Shown: positions 42,813 to 53,844 of the stretch, piece after piece
How positions within the stretch are numbered: position 1 is the first letter of the stretch
How the letters are laid out: every line of letters begins with the position of its first letter
Source of the DNA: Serratia sp. M24T3
GTDB lineage: Bacteria > Pseudomonadota > Gammaproteobacteria > Enterobacterales > Enterobacteriaceae
Reading direction: 5' to 3'
Assembly: GCF_000257645.1 (NCBI RefSeq)
Contig: NZ_AJHJ01000001.1
Location: forward strand, 1 to 64,000
Length of the DNA: 64,000 nt
Translations under genes and position numbers: made by a program
The notes under the pieces: generated by a model
Seen by the model: the letters and a program-made list of their open reading frames with translations, nothing else
The model's database searches: none
What the model was told of the DNA's origin: nothing

Positions 42813-45059
42813 TCAGAAGCGGAAGGTTGCTGTTGCCTGAATCTGGCGATCGGTGCCCCAATAGCAGGCGTAATCACGATAGCAACTGGCAACATATTCG
42901 CGGTCAAACAGGTTGTTTACATTGATGCCGACGGATGAGCCGGGCATGCCGAAACGTCCCAAATCGTATTTAACAGTGGCATCAACAAGCGCGTAACCCG
43001 CCACGTTGAAGGGCTTGTCGGTGTTATCACCGGTAGTGTAGAAGCTTGAAGTTGCGCCTACGTAACGCACGCCAGAGCCCACGGTCAGGCCGCTTAATGC
43101 TGTTTCGTGGAAGGTGTAGTCAGCCCACAGTGATGCCATGTTGCGCGGCACTTCCACCGGGCGCTGGCCCTGATAAGTCGTGTCGTGAGTATATTTTGCA
43201 TCGGTAAAGGTATAAGAAGCGATTACGTTAATATTGGCATTAACGGCAGCTTTGGCTTCCAGCTCCAGCCCTCTTGAGCGGATCACGCCAGACTGAATGC
43301 TAAACGCCGTATTCGCGGGATCAACGGTCAGATTATTATCTTTGGTCAGCTGATAAATGGCAGCCGTGATGCTGATGGGACGATCGTTAGGGATATATTT
43401 CAGGCCGGCTTCGTATTGCTTGCCAACGGACGGTTTGAATGGCTGTCCACCAGAGGTTGAACCGGATGTTGGCTCAAACGACTGGCTGTAGCTAAAGTAC
43501 GGAGATATCCCGTTGTCGAACAGGTAATTCAAACCACCGCGCCAGGTAAATTTGTGGTCGGTTATCGAGGCGGTTGTTTCGGTGCTGCGAGTGAGCGTTG
43601 AGGTTTTTGCAATGTCATAGCGACCGCCCGCAGTCAGGATCCAGTGATTCCATTCCGCCTGATCTTGCGCATAGAAACCCGTCTGCTCCTGACGATTCAG
43701 AATATGGTAGGCGTAGTAAAGATCCGTCTTGTCATTGCCATATTGCGGAGCCAGCAGATTCAGGTTGGAGGCTGTACCGTAGTCTGCATCAATGTCATTA
43801 CGCATGCGCATATAATCGACACCCATCAGCAAGGTGTGATCAACCGCACCGGTAGCAAACTTGGCCTGTGCTTGGGTATCTACGTCAAAGTTGCTCAGAT
43901 TTTCATTGGACTGCACGTAAGCGCGATTCAACGTTGCCGGGGCAGTGTAACCATTGCCATAGAAACCAATGTATTGCGTTTGCAGTTTGGTATAACGCAG
44001 ATTTTGCCGCACGGTCCAGGTATCGTTGAATTGGTGATCGAAGCTGTAGCCGATCATTTTCTGGTTACGTGACATTTTGTTGCCTGCTTCGCCGTCGTTG
44101 AAATCGGTTGGCAGTTTGTGCGCATTGCCCGCCGCATCGTAATACGGCACAACCGTTCCCTGACGCGGCAGCCAGCCATAGAATCCAAGGTAAGGATCGT
44201 TCTGGAAATTGCTCAGGAAGGTAAAGTTGGTTTTATCATCAGGACGCCAGCTAAATGAAGGCGCGATGGAATAACGTTTTTCCTTCGACATTTGCTGTTG
44301 AGTGTCCTGGCTGTGCGCCACGCCGGTCAGGCGGTAAGAATAAACCCCCGCATCATCAATCGCATCGCTGAAGTCAAAACCGGTCTCATAAAGGTTGTCG
44401 GTGCCCATTTTAAACTGAATTTCATGCAACGGCTCGGTGGTTGGACGCTTGCTGACCATGGTGATAACGCCACCTGGATTGCTCTTGCCATACAACACTG
44501 ATGATGGCCCACGCAGCAGCTCCACACGCTCCAGCATGTAAGGGTCCATCGACACTTCAGAGTAATTGTCGCCCTGTAACTTGATGCCGTCCAGATACTG
44601 GTTGGTATTGACTGAGGTGAACCCACGGATTTCGACCGCATCAATCGTGTTTGAGCTGCCACGGTTGGCGAAAATACCCGGCGCATAATTCAGAGCTTCT
44701 TTAACCGTTTTCGGCTGACGCATGTCCATCTCTTCGCGAGTAACCACGGAGATAGACTGCGGTGTTTTCACGATCGGCGTATCGGTTTTGGTGCCGCTGG
44801 CGCTATGTTTGGCGACAATAGTCGCTGCCGGGCCCCAGGCTGATTCTTGTGCCACGTTGTTAGCGGCATCACCGACGACTGTAATCGTGTCATTTTTTGG
44901 CGCACTGATGGCCGTTGTAACCGCAGAGGCTTGAAAAACAAAGCTGGCCATGGCTGCAGCCACGGTTAAGGCAAGTTTGTTGGGAATAAAAGTCTCTGAT
45001 CTATTTGGAATAATTTTAGTTGAGCAGTTTTTCACAGATGCAGTACGCATTTGAGCCAT
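42813..45059 (-). CDS. fhuA: Ferrichrome outer-membrane TonB-dependent receptor FhuA
   Basis: Outer-membrane ferrichrome receptor (in E. coli also a phage and colicin M receptor). 748 residues from MAQMRTAS, with a long N-region signal peptide ending near residue 46-50, a TonB box DTITV at 57-61, the plug domain with PQSISVVTREEM and RGFTS, then the 22-strand barrel ending in Phe. The frame continues 41 codons upstream through the Fur-box region, so that part is not coding. First gene of fhuA-C-D-B. Confidence 0.94.
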   Translation of the reverse strand: MAQMRTASVKNCSTKIIPNRSETFIPNKLALTVAAAMASFVFQASAVTTAISAPKNDTITVVGDAANNVAQESAWGPAATIVAKHSASGTKTDTPIVKTPQSISVVTREEMDMRQPKTVKEALNYAPGIFANRGSSNTIDAVEIRGFTSVNTNQYLDGIKLQGDNYSEVSMDPYMLERVELLRGPSSVLYGKSNPGGVITMVSKRPTTEPLHEIQFKMGTDNLYETGFDFSDAIDDAGVYSYRLTGVAHSQDTQQQMSKEKRYSIAPSFSWRPDDKTNFTFLSNFQNDPYLGFYGWLPRQGTVVPYYDAAGNAHKLPTDFNDGEAGNKMSRNQKMIGYSFDHQFNDTWTVRQNLRYTKLQTQYIGFYGNGYTAPATLNRAYVQSNENLSNFDVDTQAQAKFATGAVDHTLLMGVDYMRMRNDIDADYGTASNLNLLAPQYGNDKTDLYYAYHILNRQEQTGFYAQDQAEWNHWILTAGGRYDIAKTSTLTRSTETTASITDHKFTWRGGLNYLFDNGISPYFSYSQSFEPTSGSTSGGQPFKPSVGKQYEAGLKYIPNDRPISITAAIYQLTKDNNLTVDPANTAFSIQSGVIRSRGLELEAKAAVNANINVIASYTFTDAKYTHDTTYQGQRPVEVPRNMASLWADYTFHETALSGLTVGSGVRYVGATSSFYTTGDNTDKPFNVAGYALVDATVKYDLGRFGMPGSSVGINVNNLFDREYVASCYRDYACYWGTDRQIQATATFRF

Positions 45060-45094
45060 TGGTTTATCTCTGGAGAAATTTGAATGGGAATGGA

Positions 45095-45122
45095 AACGAT
45101 TATTATTATTATAACGATCGCA
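45095..45122 (-). promoter_or_regulatory. Fur box upstream of fhuA
   Basis: AACGATTATTATTATTATAACGAT-like run of ATTAT hexamers matches the repeating NATAAT/ATTATN arrangement of a Fur site. Located 36-63 bases before the fhuA start, so iron should repress the operon. Confidence 0.65.
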
Positions 45123-45255
45123 TGATATGCGTAAGCGTAAGGAAACTGCAAGAGCATTTACTTTTATCCATAGCCAAGACAAATAACGTTATCCATGCTT
45201 TGTTTGTGGTCAATAAACTGACAGAAAGCTGATAATTAAAGGGCTGGGTTCAGGC

Positions 45256-45283
45256 GAAAAAAAAGCGCGATTTTCATCGCGCT
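45256..45283 (-). terminator. Rho-independent terminator of mrcB
   Basis: AGCGCGAT / ATCGCGCT stem with a 4-base loop and, on the minus strand, eight Ts. Lies 55 bases beyond the mrcB stop and before the fhuA promoter. Confidence 0.88.
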
Positions 45284-45337
45284 CTCTGTATAAGACTAAT
45301 TTTGCTTATGACATGGTGAAAAATAACAGTGTCAGCA

Positions 45338-47971
45338 CTATTTTGAGCCGAACATGTCTTTTATCCAACCTGCTACGCCATTGCTATCTTTCTGCTGGTC
45401 TTGCTGAGGCTGCTGCTGCGGTTGGCCCGGCATCTGTTGCTGCTGTTGCTGCTGCAAAAGTTGCTGTTGTTGTTGCTGCTGATAAGCCGCCGCCTGAGAA
45501 GCCTGACATAGCTGCTGGGCATTGTCTGTCCATACAGGAATAGTGCGCAGCCCGCCGCCGGTCAATAGGCCGCCGCCACCGTTACAGATAAAGTTTCCGC
45601 TGGAGTCAATATTCATCATGCTGACGTCGTCGGGAACTTGCAGATCCAATGGCGTTGGCGTGATATTACCCAGATAGCGGCTGTAGAGCTGCAATGCACC
45701 GGTTGCACCCCAAAGTTTGGAAGGCTGGTTATTGTCACGCCCGACCCAGGTAATCGCGACCTGGTTGCCGTCGATACCTGCGAACCAGCTATCACGCAGT
45801 TCGTTGGAAGTACCGGTTTTCGCCGCCAGATGCAATTTAGGATATTTCACCGCCAGCGCGCGCGAGGTCCCTTCAGAAACAACCTGTTGCATGGCATACA
45901 TGGTCAGATAAGCCGCTTCCGACGGAACAACTCGCTCTGCCTGCGGATAGCTCTGATACAGCACCGTGCCATCTTCAGCGATAACCGAGCGAACTGCAGA
46001 CAACGGTGCCTTGTTGCCGCCGCTGGCAATGGTCTGATACTCCTGCGCAACTTCCATCGGCGTCAGGGCAATCGCACCCAGCAGCATTGATGGCGTCTGA
46101 CTCAGAGACTCTTTAGGAATACCGAGATTAATCAGCGTTTTGGTTATGTTATCCAACCCGACAGCCATCCCGAGATTAACGGTCGGTACGTTCATAGAAC
46201 GCGCCAGCGCATCAACCAGCAGTACCTGACCACGGAACTGATTATCATCATTGTGCGGTGACCAGGTCTGGCCGTTCGACAATTTGATCGTCAGCGGTTG
46301 GTCAGCCAACACGGTATTCAGACGATATTTATTCGGATCGCTCAACGCGGTCAGATAAGTCGCAGGCTTGGCCAACGAGCCGACCTGACGACGAGCCTGC
46401 ATCGCACGGTTAAAGCCAGCAAACTGGGTTTCGGCACCCCCAACCATGGCGCGTACTTCACCGGTGTAGCGGTCGACGATTACCATTGCAGTTTCGATGT
46501 CGTTGAATCCACTGCGCTTACGCAACAGAGGAACGCCCTCTTCCACCGCTTTCTCGGCACCGTCTTGCGCTATTGGGTCCAGCGTGGTGAAAATTTTCAC
46601 CCCTGACATGCCGGTAATCTTGTCGCCCAGCTTTTGCTGTAGCTCCTGACGAACCATCTGCATAAATGCCGGCTGAGGAGAAATCACCCCACCTTTTGGC
46701 TGCACGCCGAGCGGACGCGCACTGAGCATGTCATACAGCTCTTTGTCGATAATACCCTGCTCTTGCAACAAACGCAGAACCAGGTTGCGACGTTGCAACG
46801 CCAGCGTCGGATTACGCCATGGGTTATACAGCGACGCACCTTTGACCATACCGACCAGCAGAGCTTGCTGGTCGAGGCTCAGCTCATCCACCGGACGACC
46901 AAAGTAGTACAGGCTCGCCAACGGGAAGCCGCGAATCTGATCGGAACCGCTCTGGCCGAGATAAACTTCGTTCAGATAGAGCTCAAGGATACGGTCTTTG
47001 CTGTAGCGACCGTCCATCAACACTGCCATGTAGGCTTCGCGAGCTTTACGCCACAGGGTGCGCTGATTGGTCAAAAACAGGTTTTTAACCAGCTGCTGGG
47101 TCAGCGTACTGCCGCCCTGCACCGCATGTCCGGCAGTGATATTCGCCAGGAAAGCGCGACCGATAGAATACGGGCTGATACCGTCATGTTCATAGAAATG
47201 GCGGTCTTCAGTGGCTATCAAGGTCTGTACCAGCAGATCCGGGAACCCGGCGCGCGGCACAAACAGGCGCTGCTCACCGTTTGGCGATTGCAGCATGGTT
47301 ATCAGACGCGGATCGAGACGGAAAATCCCGAAATCGCGATTGTTATCCATGTTTTTGATTTCAGAAAGCTGATTGCCTTTGAAAATCAGCCTGGCGTTGA
47401 TTTGCCCTTCTTTACCGTCCGGGAAGTCAAACGGACGGCGCAGCAGGTCGATGTTTCCACCTTTAACGCTGAACTCACCCGGGCGTGTAATGCGCGTCAC
47501 CTGACGGTACTGGGTACCCTCAAGCAGGTTGATCATCTCTTTTTCGGTATAAGGCGAACCTGGCTCCAGCGTTACCATGCGTCCATAAACGGCGGCAGGC
47601 AATTGCCAGACTTTGCCATCAATGCGGCTGCGGATTTCGGAATCCAGGTACACGCCGTAGGCGGCCATCAAGACCACAAATATAACGAATAATTTAATCA
47701 GCAGTCCCAGCCAGCGGCGTCTTTTACGCGGCTTTTTGCTGTTTCCTGCCTTGCCAGCCTTCCCTGATGCGGCGGTCTTACGGGTCATGCGCGACTCCTG
47801 AGGTGCTGCATTGCTTCTAACGTCATCATCTTCTTGCTCATCATCGCCCTGATAGACGTAGCGTGTATCTTCGTCTTCGTCGCGGTTACGACGCGCAGGA
47901 CGCCCACGTTTGGGCTTGGGGGGTGACGGTTTGCCTTTTCGGCCAATCGGCTCGCGATCATCGCCAGACAT
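45338..47971 (-). CDS. mrcB: Bifunctional penicillin-binding protein 1b
   Basis: Polymerises and cross-links peptidoglycan at the inner membrane. 877 residues: basic/acidic cytoplasmic tail (1-86), one membrane helix (87-107), UB2H domain that binds LpoB, GT51 glycosyltransferase with [12 protein letters not shown], and a transpeptidase with the active-site Ser in GSLAKPAT, then ARSMN and KTGTSNE. The C-terminal tail is very glutamine-rich (about 825-860) and the protein is longer than the 844-residue E. coli enzyme. Upstream of fhuA, as in E. coli. Confidence 0.97.
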   Translation of the reverse strand: MSGDDREPIGRKGKPSPPKPKRGRPARRNRDEDEDTRYVYQGDDEQEDDDVRSNAAPQESRMTRKTAASGKAGKAGNSKKPRKRRRWLGLLIKLFVIFVVLMAAYGVYLDSEIRSRIDGKVWQLPAAVYGRMVTLEPGSPYTEKEMINLLEGTQYRQVTRITRPGEFSVKGGNIDLLRRPFDFPDGKEGQINARLIFKGNQLSEIKNMDNNRDFGIFRLDPRLITMLQSPNGEQRLFVPRAGFPDLLVQTLIATEDRHFYEHDGISPYSIGRAFLANITAGHAVQGGSTLTQQLVKNLFLTNQRTLWRKAREAYMAVLMDGRYSKDRILELYLNEVYLGQSGSDQIRGFPLASLYYFGRPVDELSLDQQALLVGMVKGASLYNPWRNPTLALQRRNLVLRLLQEQGIIDKELYDMLSARPLGVQPKGGVISPQPAFMQMVRQELQQKLGDKITGMSGVKIFTTLDPIAQDGAEKAVEEGVPLLRKRSGFNDIETAMVIVDRYTGEVRAMVGGAETQFAGFNRAMQARRQVGSLAKPATYLTALSDPNKYRLNTVLADQPLTIKLSNGQTWSPHNDDNQFRGQVLLVDALARSMNVPTVNLGMAVGLDNITKTLINLGIPKESLSQTPSMLLGAIALTPMEVAQEYQTIASGGNKAPLSAVRSVIAEDGTVLYQSYPQAERVVPSEAAYLTMYAMQQVVSEGTSRALAVKYPKLHLAAKTGTSNELRDSWFAGIDGNQVAITWVGRDNNQPSKLWGATGALQLYSRYLGNITPTPLDLQVPDDVSMMNIDSSGNFICNGGGGLLTGGGLRTIPVWTDNAQQLCQASQAAAYQQQQQQQLLQQQQQQQMPGQPQQQPQQDQQKDSNGVAGWIKDMFGSK

Positions 47972-48164
47972 ACTTAATCTCCATCAGACCCGACTTATAA
48001 AAAATGCCGGATGCTATTTACTGCGGTTATAAAAATTTAAATTCTAAAATAAGGGCTGTGTAAAACTGGCGCTTACTCTGTGCCTCACCTTTCACCTCGT
48101 CCAGAAGAAAGGTCTGAAAATCCTCTACGTTTCTGAATCTATTGCGGCATCAAGAACGACGGAT

Positions 48165-50603
48165 TTACGAATATTTTTTCGTGCGTTTTGTCGGCATGGC
48201 CTCCGCGGGATTGTCCGGCCACGGGTGTTTCGGATAGCGGCCTTTCATCTCTTTCTGCACTTCGCGGTAGGAACCTTGCCAGAAGGCGGCCAAATCGCTG
48301 GTGATCTGCAATGGACGATGCGCGGGAGACAACAGCTCGAGAACCACCGCGATGCGCCCAGCGGCCAACGTCGGGCTTCTCTGCTCGCCGAACATTTCCT
48401 GCAAACGCACCGAGAGTGCCGGCGGCTGGTCGCTATGATAGCGGATTGCCAGCCGACTGCCAGTCGGAACGGTGTAATGGGTGGGTAAATTAGCGTCAAG
48501 TTTCTGGCGCTGCTCCCAGCTCGGCAAGCGCATCAAGGCATCAAACAGATCAACCTGTTGCAGCGCGCGCAGGCTCCTGACGCCGCTGAGCGAAGGCGAT
48601 AACCACTGCTCAAGGCTGTCGAGGAGGCTTTGCTCATCCGTTGCCGGCCATTGAACTTCAGGCAGCCATTTAGCCGCACAGGCCAGACGGATACGCAGCT
48701 GTTCTGCCTGCGGTGACCAGGTCAGCGCCGCTAATCCCTGCACGCGAATCCATTCGATTAACGCCTGCTGCAAATCCTCATCGGCCGGTTTGGCCTGCGG
48801 CTGTGCTTTCAATACCAACCTGCCAACTTGCCAGCGCCGCCATGCGCGCAGCGTGCCCTTTTCTTCGTCCCACTCCACCGCCGTCTGCTCTTTTACGATC
48901 TTCGGAAGTCGAGCGGCCAACTGGGTAGCATCAAGCGTAATCGCCAGCAAAATTCGCGCATCGGGGCTGTTATTGCCCTGTAGTAACTGTGGAGCAACCA
49001 GCCACGCGGCGCGGCTTAGCCCGTCGTCCTGAGGCAGCGATGCCCCAAGGCCGTTAGCCAGTAAATAACGGCCATCCAATCCTCGCCGTTCGGCAATACG
49101 ATCGCTGAACGCCTCTGCCAGCAGCCACGGCGCGAGCGAAGCATCCACTCCGCCGCCGGAATGCGAGAGCCTCTGACGCAGCTGGCGTGCGCGCCTTTGC
49201 CAATGCGGCTGAGGACGACTTAGCCAGTAATCGATATCCGGCTGGCCGCCGCGCGGGGGTTCTTCAATAATTGCCGCCAGCAAGGCTGCCGTCGCCAGTG
49301 CATCAGCGCTCTGGATTTCGGCCTGTACCAACATAGCCGCTAAACGTGGGTCACAGCCCAGTGAGGCCATTTTGCGACCCCGTGAATTCAGATTGCCCCG
49401 TTCATCGACCGCACCAAGCGAGGCCAGCAATTGTTGAGCCACGCGTAATGCCACGGTCGGCGGAACGTCCAGCCAGGTTAGCTGCGCGGCATCTTGACAT
49501 CCCCACTGCAACAGCTCAAGCCATAAACCGCTCAAATCGCTGTGCAAGATTTCAGCTTCACTCTGCGCCGCCGCACGCTCACCCTGCTCTTTACTGAACA
49601 GATGCCAGCACTGTCCAGGCTCGAGACGCCCTGCGCGCCCTGCTCGCTGGGTCATCGCGGCCTGACTGATGCGCTGGGTTACCAGGCGAGTCAGGCCGCT
49701 GCGGGGATCAAACTGTGCGCTGCGCTCGAGACCACTGTCCACCACCAGGCGAATACCTTCGATGGTCAGGCTGGTTTCGGCAATATTGGTCGCCAGTACC
49801 ACCTTGCGACGACCGGCTGGAGCAGGCTGGATGGCTTTTTGCTGTTGTTCCAGCGACAGCGCACCGTAAAGCGGGCACAGGTCAACATCATCGCCAAGCC
49901 GACCGCCGAGTAAATTCTGCGTACGGGTAATTTCCGCTACGCCGGGCAGAAAAAGCAGCATCGAGCCGCTATTTTCCGCCATCAGGCGACTAACAATCCG
50001 CGCAACGCCCTCATCCAGCCGCTCGTGACTGGCCAGCGGCAAATAATCACGCAGGACAGGGAAACTACGCCCTTCGGAGATAATTACCGGCGCATCGGGT
50101 AACAGCGGTGAAAGCCGGGCGTTATCCAGCGTCGCCGACATGATTAACAGCTTTAAATCCTCTCGCAGCCCCTGCTGCACGTCCAAAAGCAGTGCCAGCG
50201 CGAGATCGGCCTGTAAGCTGCGTTCGTGAAATTCATCGAGGATCACCAGAGAGTAGTCGGCAAGCTCGGGGTCCTGCTGCACCATACGGGTCAGAATCCC
50301 TTCGGTGACCACTTCAAGTCGCGTCTCGGCGCTGACTTTAGATTCGGCGCGCATACGGTAACCGATAGTCTTGCCCGGCGGTTCGTCAAGCTGCTGCGCC
50401 AAACGATAGGCCACACTTTTCGCCGCCAGTCTGCGCGGCTCCAGCAATAATATTTTGCCTGAGAAAATGCCCGCATCGAGGATTTGCAGGGGCAGCCAGG
50501 TCGATTTACCTGCGCCAGTGGGTGCATGGAGTAACACTTGCGGCGCCTGTTGTAGCGCAGCAATAATTTGGTTGAGTACAGCACCGACGGGCAGTAATGA
50601 CAC
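48165..50603 (-). CDS. hrpB: ATP-dependent RNA helicase-like protein HrpB
   Basis: DEAH-box helicase family member of unclear role. 812 residues from a GTG start. Walker A is in APTGAGKST, the DEAH-type box reads DEFH, then SATL, LATNIAETS and QRAGRAGR helicase motifs, followed by HA2 and HrpB-specific C-terminal domains ending KRTKKYS. The frame is open 31 codons further, but GGAGA five to six bases before this GTG and similarity to E. coli HrpB from SLLPV onward select it. Divergent from thpR. Confidence 0.95.
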   Translation of the reverse strand: MSLLPVGAVLNQIIAALQQAPQVLLHAPTGAGKSTWLPLQILDAGIFSGKILLLEPRRLAAKSVAYRLAQQLDEPPGKTIGYRMRAESKVSAETRLEVVTEGILTRMVQQDPELADYSLVILDEFHERSLQADLALALLLDVQQGLREDLKLLIMSATLDNARLSPLLPDAPVIISEGRSFPVLRDYLPLASHERLDEGVARIVSRLMAENSGSMLLFLPGVAEITRTQNLLGGRLGDDVDLCPLYGALSLEQQQKAIQPAPAGRRKVVLATNIAETSLTIEGIRLVVDSGLERSAQFDPRSGLTRLVTQRISQAAMTQRAGRAGRLEPGQCWHLFSKEQGERAAAQSEAEILHSDLSGLWLELLQWGCQDAAQLTWLDVPPTVALRVAQQLLASLGAVDERGNLNSRGRKMASLGCDPRLAAMLVQAEIQSADALATAALLAAIIEEPPRGGQPDIDYWLSRPQPHWQRRARQLRQRLSHSGGGVDASLAPWLLAEAFSDRIAERRGLDGRYLLANGLGASLPQDDGLSRAAWLVAPQLLQGNNSPDARILLAITLDATQLAARLPKIVKEQTAVEWDEEKGTLRAWRRWQVGRLVLKAQPQAKPADEDLQQALIEWIRVQGLAALTWSPQAEQLRIRLACAAKWLPEVQWPATDEQSLLDSLEQWLSPSLSGVRSLRALQQVDLFDALMRLPSWEQRQKLDANLPTHYTVPTGSRLAIRYHSDQPPALSVRLQEMFGEQRSPTLAAGRIAVVLELLSPAHRPLQITSDLAAFWQGSYREVQKEMKGRYPKHPWPDNPAEAMPTKRTKKYS

Positions 50604-50753
50604 AGCTTCTCCAGATAATTTCACATTGCGATAATGACGTTCAGGGCGGGCATTGTAATAGAAAAAATTGTCGTCGGGCGGGATGAATTGTAGCATCTAG
50701 CCTCGCCGTGGGGATTTGTCCCCCCGCAGCGCTGTCTCGCTCAAGGAAAAACC

Positions 50754-51296
50754 ATGTCTGAATCACGCCGCCTGTTTTTTGCCCTGTCTCTGCCGCCCAG
50801 GCTGCAGAAAAACGTTATTCAATGGCGCGCTGACCATTTTGAACCTGACGCGGGTCGCCCTGTCGTTGCGGCGAATCTCCATTTGACGCTGGCCTTTCTT
50901 GGGGAGGTCAGCCAGCAAAAGGAAACCGCGCTACGCGAGATAGCTTCACGCATTCAGTCACCGGCCTTCAGCCTCAAACTCGACGATGTTGGTCACTGGC
51001 CCCGCCCCGGCGTGGTATGGCTGGGTACCCGCCGTGCGCCGCTGGCGCTGTTACAGCTTGCCTCTTTATTGCGATCGCACGCTGCGCGTAACGGCTGCCA
51101 TCAGTCTACATTGCCGTTTCATCCCCACGTTTCTCTGCTGCGCGGCGCCACGCGTCCGGTTGCTTTGCCAGCCTTAACGCCACGGTGGCAACTTGATTCA
51201 ACCGAGTTTTCACTCTACGAGTCCCGCTTTCATCGAGGACGAACACGCTATCAATGCCTGCAAAGCTGGCCACTGGTTACGCCGTCTGCCAATTAA
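50754..51296 (+). CDS. thpR: RNA 2',3'-cyclic phosphodiesterase ThpR (LigT)
   Basis: 2H phosphoesterase that opens 2',3'-cyclic phosphates on RNA (and reversibly ligates tRNA halves in vitro). 180 residues with the two HxTx-type motifs, HLTLAFLG near residue 43 and HPHVSLLR near residue 124; the second has Ser in place of Thr position, which is common in the family. AAGGA Shine-Dalgarno. Followed after 15 bases by sfsA, probably one transcript. Confidence 0.95.
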   Translation: MSESRRLFFALSLPPRLQKNVIQWRADHFEPDAGRPVVAANLHLTLAFLGEVSQQKETALREIASRIQSPAFSLKLDDVGHWPRPGVVWLGTRRAPLALLQLASLLRSHAARNGCHQSTLPFHPHVSLLRGATRPVALPALTPRWQLDSTEFSLYESRFHRGRTRYQCLQSWPLVTPSAN

Positions 51297-51311
51297 TCAG
51301 AGAGTGATTTG

Positions 51312-52022
51312 ATGCAATTCTTTCCGCCGCTTCAACAGGCAACCCTGATCAAACGTTACAAACGTTTTCTCGCCGACGTTATTACCCTCGACGGCCGCGA
51401 ACTCACCCTGCACTGCGCCAATACTGGCGCGATGACCGGCTGCGCCACGCCAGGCGATACGGTGTGGTATTCCACCTCGGATAATCCAAAAAGAAAATAC
51501 GCCCACAGCTGGGAGCTATGCCAGACCCAGGCTGGTCACTGGATCTGCGTCAACACGCTGCGCGCCAACCAGCTAGTGCGTGAAGCTATCGAACAAGGAA
51601 GGATTACCGAATTATCCGGTTACAGTAAACTATCGGCAGAAGTACGGTATGGTTCTGAAAATAGCCGTATAGACTTGTTATTGCAGGCGGACCAACAACC
51701 TAACTGCTATATTGAAGTGAAATCTGTCACGTTATTGCAACAAGGCTGTGGTTACTTTCCTGATGCAGTAACGCTGCGCGGCCAAAAGCATTTACGCGAA
51801 TTACAGGCCATGGCAGAACAGGGTCAGCGAACAGTACTTTTTTTCGCTGTATTGCATTCAGGCATTGAAACTGTCGCTCCGGCACACCATATTGATCCCC
51901 GTTACGCGGAATTGTTGACGCAGGTGCAGCAAAACGGTGTCGAAGTAATTTGTTATGGAGCCGAACTCTCTGCCGAGGGAATTCATCTCACAGAGCGGTT
52001 ACCGCTGGTAATTGCTGGCTGA
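51312..52022 (+). CDS. sfsA: Sugar fermentation stimulation protein SfsA
   Basis: Member of the SfsA family: nucleic-acid binding OB-like N-terminus joined to a PD-(D/E)XK nuclease-like domain (SRIDLLLQ and YIEVKSVTL carry the acidic/Lys residues). First described as a maltose-regulation factor; molecular role uncertain. 236 residues. ATG at 51312 follows a TTG that the longest frame would use; E. coli SfsA also starts MEFSPPLQ-like. Confidence 0.95.
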   Translation: MQFFPPLQQATLIKRYKRFLADVITLDGRELTLHCANTGAMTGCATPGDTVWYSTSDNPKRKYAHSWELCQTQAGHWICVNTLRANQLVREAIEQGRITELSGYSKLSAEVRYGSENSRIDLLLQADQQPNCYIEVKSVTLLQQGCGYFPDAVTLRGQKHLRELQAMAEQGQRTVLFFAVLHSGIETVAPAHHIDPRYAELLTQVQQNGVEVICYGAELSAEGIHLTERLPLVIAG

Positions 52023-52229
52023 TAATCAATAATTGAATCAATAGTAATGTACCCGAATTGAAGTCGTCAGCAGCCTAAAACCGTTGGGCGCGAATACGCT
52101 TTCCCTCACACGCTTGTCAAGTGCCTGTGATGAATAATTGCCAACTTCGCCACCATCTGGTATTTATAGCGGCCTGATTTTTCCCCCCGTTGGGGATCGA
52201 TAGTGCGTTATGTATGTAGGAGAAGCATC

Positions 52230-52685
52230 ATGCAAGAAGGGCAAACCCGTAAAACCTCGTCCCTGAGCATTCTCGCCATCGCTGGGGTGGAGCCGTATCA
52301 AGAGAAGCCAGGCGAAGAGTACATGAATGACGCCCAGCTGAACCACTTCAAAAAAATTCTTGAAGCATGGCGCAATCAGCTCAGGGATGAAGTCGATCGT
52401 ACCGTTACACACATGCAGGAAGAAGCTGCGAACTTCCCTGACCCGGCAGACCGTGCCACTCAGGAAGAAGAGTTCAGCCTGGAACTGCGTAACCGCGATC
52501 GCGAACGTAAGCTGATTAAAAAGATTGAGAAGACGTTGAAGAAAGTGGAAGACGAGGATTTCGGTTTTTGTGAATCCTGTGGCGTAGAGATCGGCATCCG
52601 CCGTCTTGAAGCTCGTCCTACCGCTGACCTGTGCATCGACTGCAAAACGTTGGCCGAAATCCGCGAAAAGCAGATGGCTGGTTAA
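52230..52685 (+). CDS. dksA: RNA polymerase-binding transcription factor DksA
   Basis: Binds the RNA polymerase secondary channel and with ppGpp remodels transcription in the stringent response; functional partner of RelA in this window. The 151-residue protein has the same length as in E. coli. Coiled coil about residues 35-110 with the tip DPADRA carrying the essential Asp pair, and a zinc finger CESC...CIDC near the C-terminus. GGAGAAG ribosome site; nine upstream codons are open but not conserved. Confidence 0.98.
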   Translation: MQEGQTRKTSSLSILAIAGVEPYQEKPGEEYMNDAQLNHFKKILEAWRNQLRDEVDRTVTHMQEEAANFPDPADRATQEEEFSLELRNRDRERKLIKKIEKTLKKVEDEDFGFCESCGVEIGIRRLEARPTADLCIDCKTLAEIREKQMAG

Positions 52686-52708
52686 TTGCACGGGAGACAT
52701 GTTCGAGT

Positions 52709-52812
52709 CATTGGAATTGCAGCAAGGCAGCAAGCGCGAAGATCTGGATGAGCCTACACAAGTAAGTGATTCTGGTGAACAAACGACACTGGCATCGCTG
52801 CATTTCCATTAA
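52709..52812 (+). repeat. ERIC-like element between dksA and gluQ
   Basis: GGAATTGCAGCAAGGCAGCAAG, then GCCTACACAAGTAAGTGATTC and GGTGAAC, with a GCATCGCTGCATTTCCATT end that pairs with the beginning. Variant of the ERIC family. Confidence 0.7.
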
Positions 52813-52871
52813 CGACGAGCATTACGCGGTGCGGCATTACGATGCCCACCGCGATCTCCTGACGCCTCGCT

Positions 52872-53747
52872 ATGTTTACATCTCCCTATATTGGTCGTTT
52901 CGCACCCTCGCCTTCAGGCGACCTCCATTTTGGTTCATTGATTGCCGCACTCGGTAGCTATCTGCACGCCCGTTCTCTCGGTGGGCAATGGCACGTGCGA
53001 ATCGATGATATTGATCCCCCACGCGAAGTTCCCGGCTCGGCTCGCCGCATTCTGACAATGTTGGAACATTATGGGCTGGAGTGGGACGGGGAAGTCGTTT
53101 GGCAGTCAGAACGCCATCAAGCTTACCGGGAAACGCTGGACTGGCTGCATCGGCAGGGTAAAAGTTATTACTGCACCTGCACGCGTCAGCGCGTATCTCA
53201 ATTAGGCGGAACCTATGACGGCCATTGTCGCTGTGCGGGTCACGGCGCGGAAAATGCGGCTATCCGCCTGGTACAGACAATGCCGGTTCACAGTTTCGAC
53301 GATGAGCTGCAAGGCAAATTTATCGCCGACACGGCTTTGGCCGAGGAAGATTTTATTATTCGCCGCCGAGATGGGCTGTTTGCCTATAATCTGGCGGTGG
53401 TGATTGACGACCATTTTCAAGGCGTGAATCATATTGTGCGCGGCGCAGACCTAATCGCTCCCACTGTGCGCCAGCTGTCATTGTATCGACACTTAGGGCT
53501 GCCCGAACCGGGTTATGTGCATTTGCCGCTGGCCATAAATGCCAAAGGTGACAAGTTATCCAAGCAGAATCATGCCCCTGCTTTACCGGCTGGTGATCCA
53601 CGGCCGATCATTGTGCAAACAATGTTATTTTTAGGACAATCTTTACCAGAATGCTGGCAGGATTTAACTTTGCCTTTATTATTACGCTGGGCAGTGGCGC
53701 ATTGGTCGTTAAAAAAAGTTCCACGATCTGTGTCGATTCCCCAATAG
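52872..53747 (+). CDS. gluQ: Glutamyl-Q tRNA(Asp) synthetase
   Basis: Attaches glutamate to the queuosine at position 34 of tRNA(Asp). 291 residues, a truncated GluRS lacking the anticodon-binding domain. [13 protein letters not shown] carries the HIGH-like motif, KLSKQNHA the KMSKS-like motif, and a zinc site is formed by CTC...C..C between about 100 and 120. Functionally tied to queE, which is needed for the queuosine substrate. Follows dksA as in E. coli. Confidence 0.96.
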   Translation: MFTSPYIGRFAPSPSGDLHFGSLIAALGSYLHARSLGGQWHVRIDDIDPPREVPGSARRILTMLEHYGLEWDGEVVWQSERHQAYRETLDWLHRQGKSYYCTCTRQRVSQLGGTYDGHCRCAGHGAENAAIRLVQTMPVHSFDDELQGKFIADTALAEEDFIIRRRDGLFAYNLAVVIDDHFQGVNHIVRGADLIAPTVRQLSLYRHLGLPEPGYVHLPLAINAKGDKLSKQNHAPALPAGDPRPIIVQTMLFLGQSLPECWQDLTLPLLLRWAVAHWSLKKVPRSVSIPQ

Positions 53748-53844
53748 GAATGGGATTCGGCATTCTCAAAGTAGCCCGCGTAAGCTATGATTAGCCGCTG
53801 TTTTCAAGTTGCGCCATTTTTATCCGACACTATCGAGGTGTACC

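Noticed and set aside
46763-47692. 309-codon frame antisense to mrcB
   Set aside because: Wholly opposite a conserved coding gene, with no ribosome site or recognisable motif.
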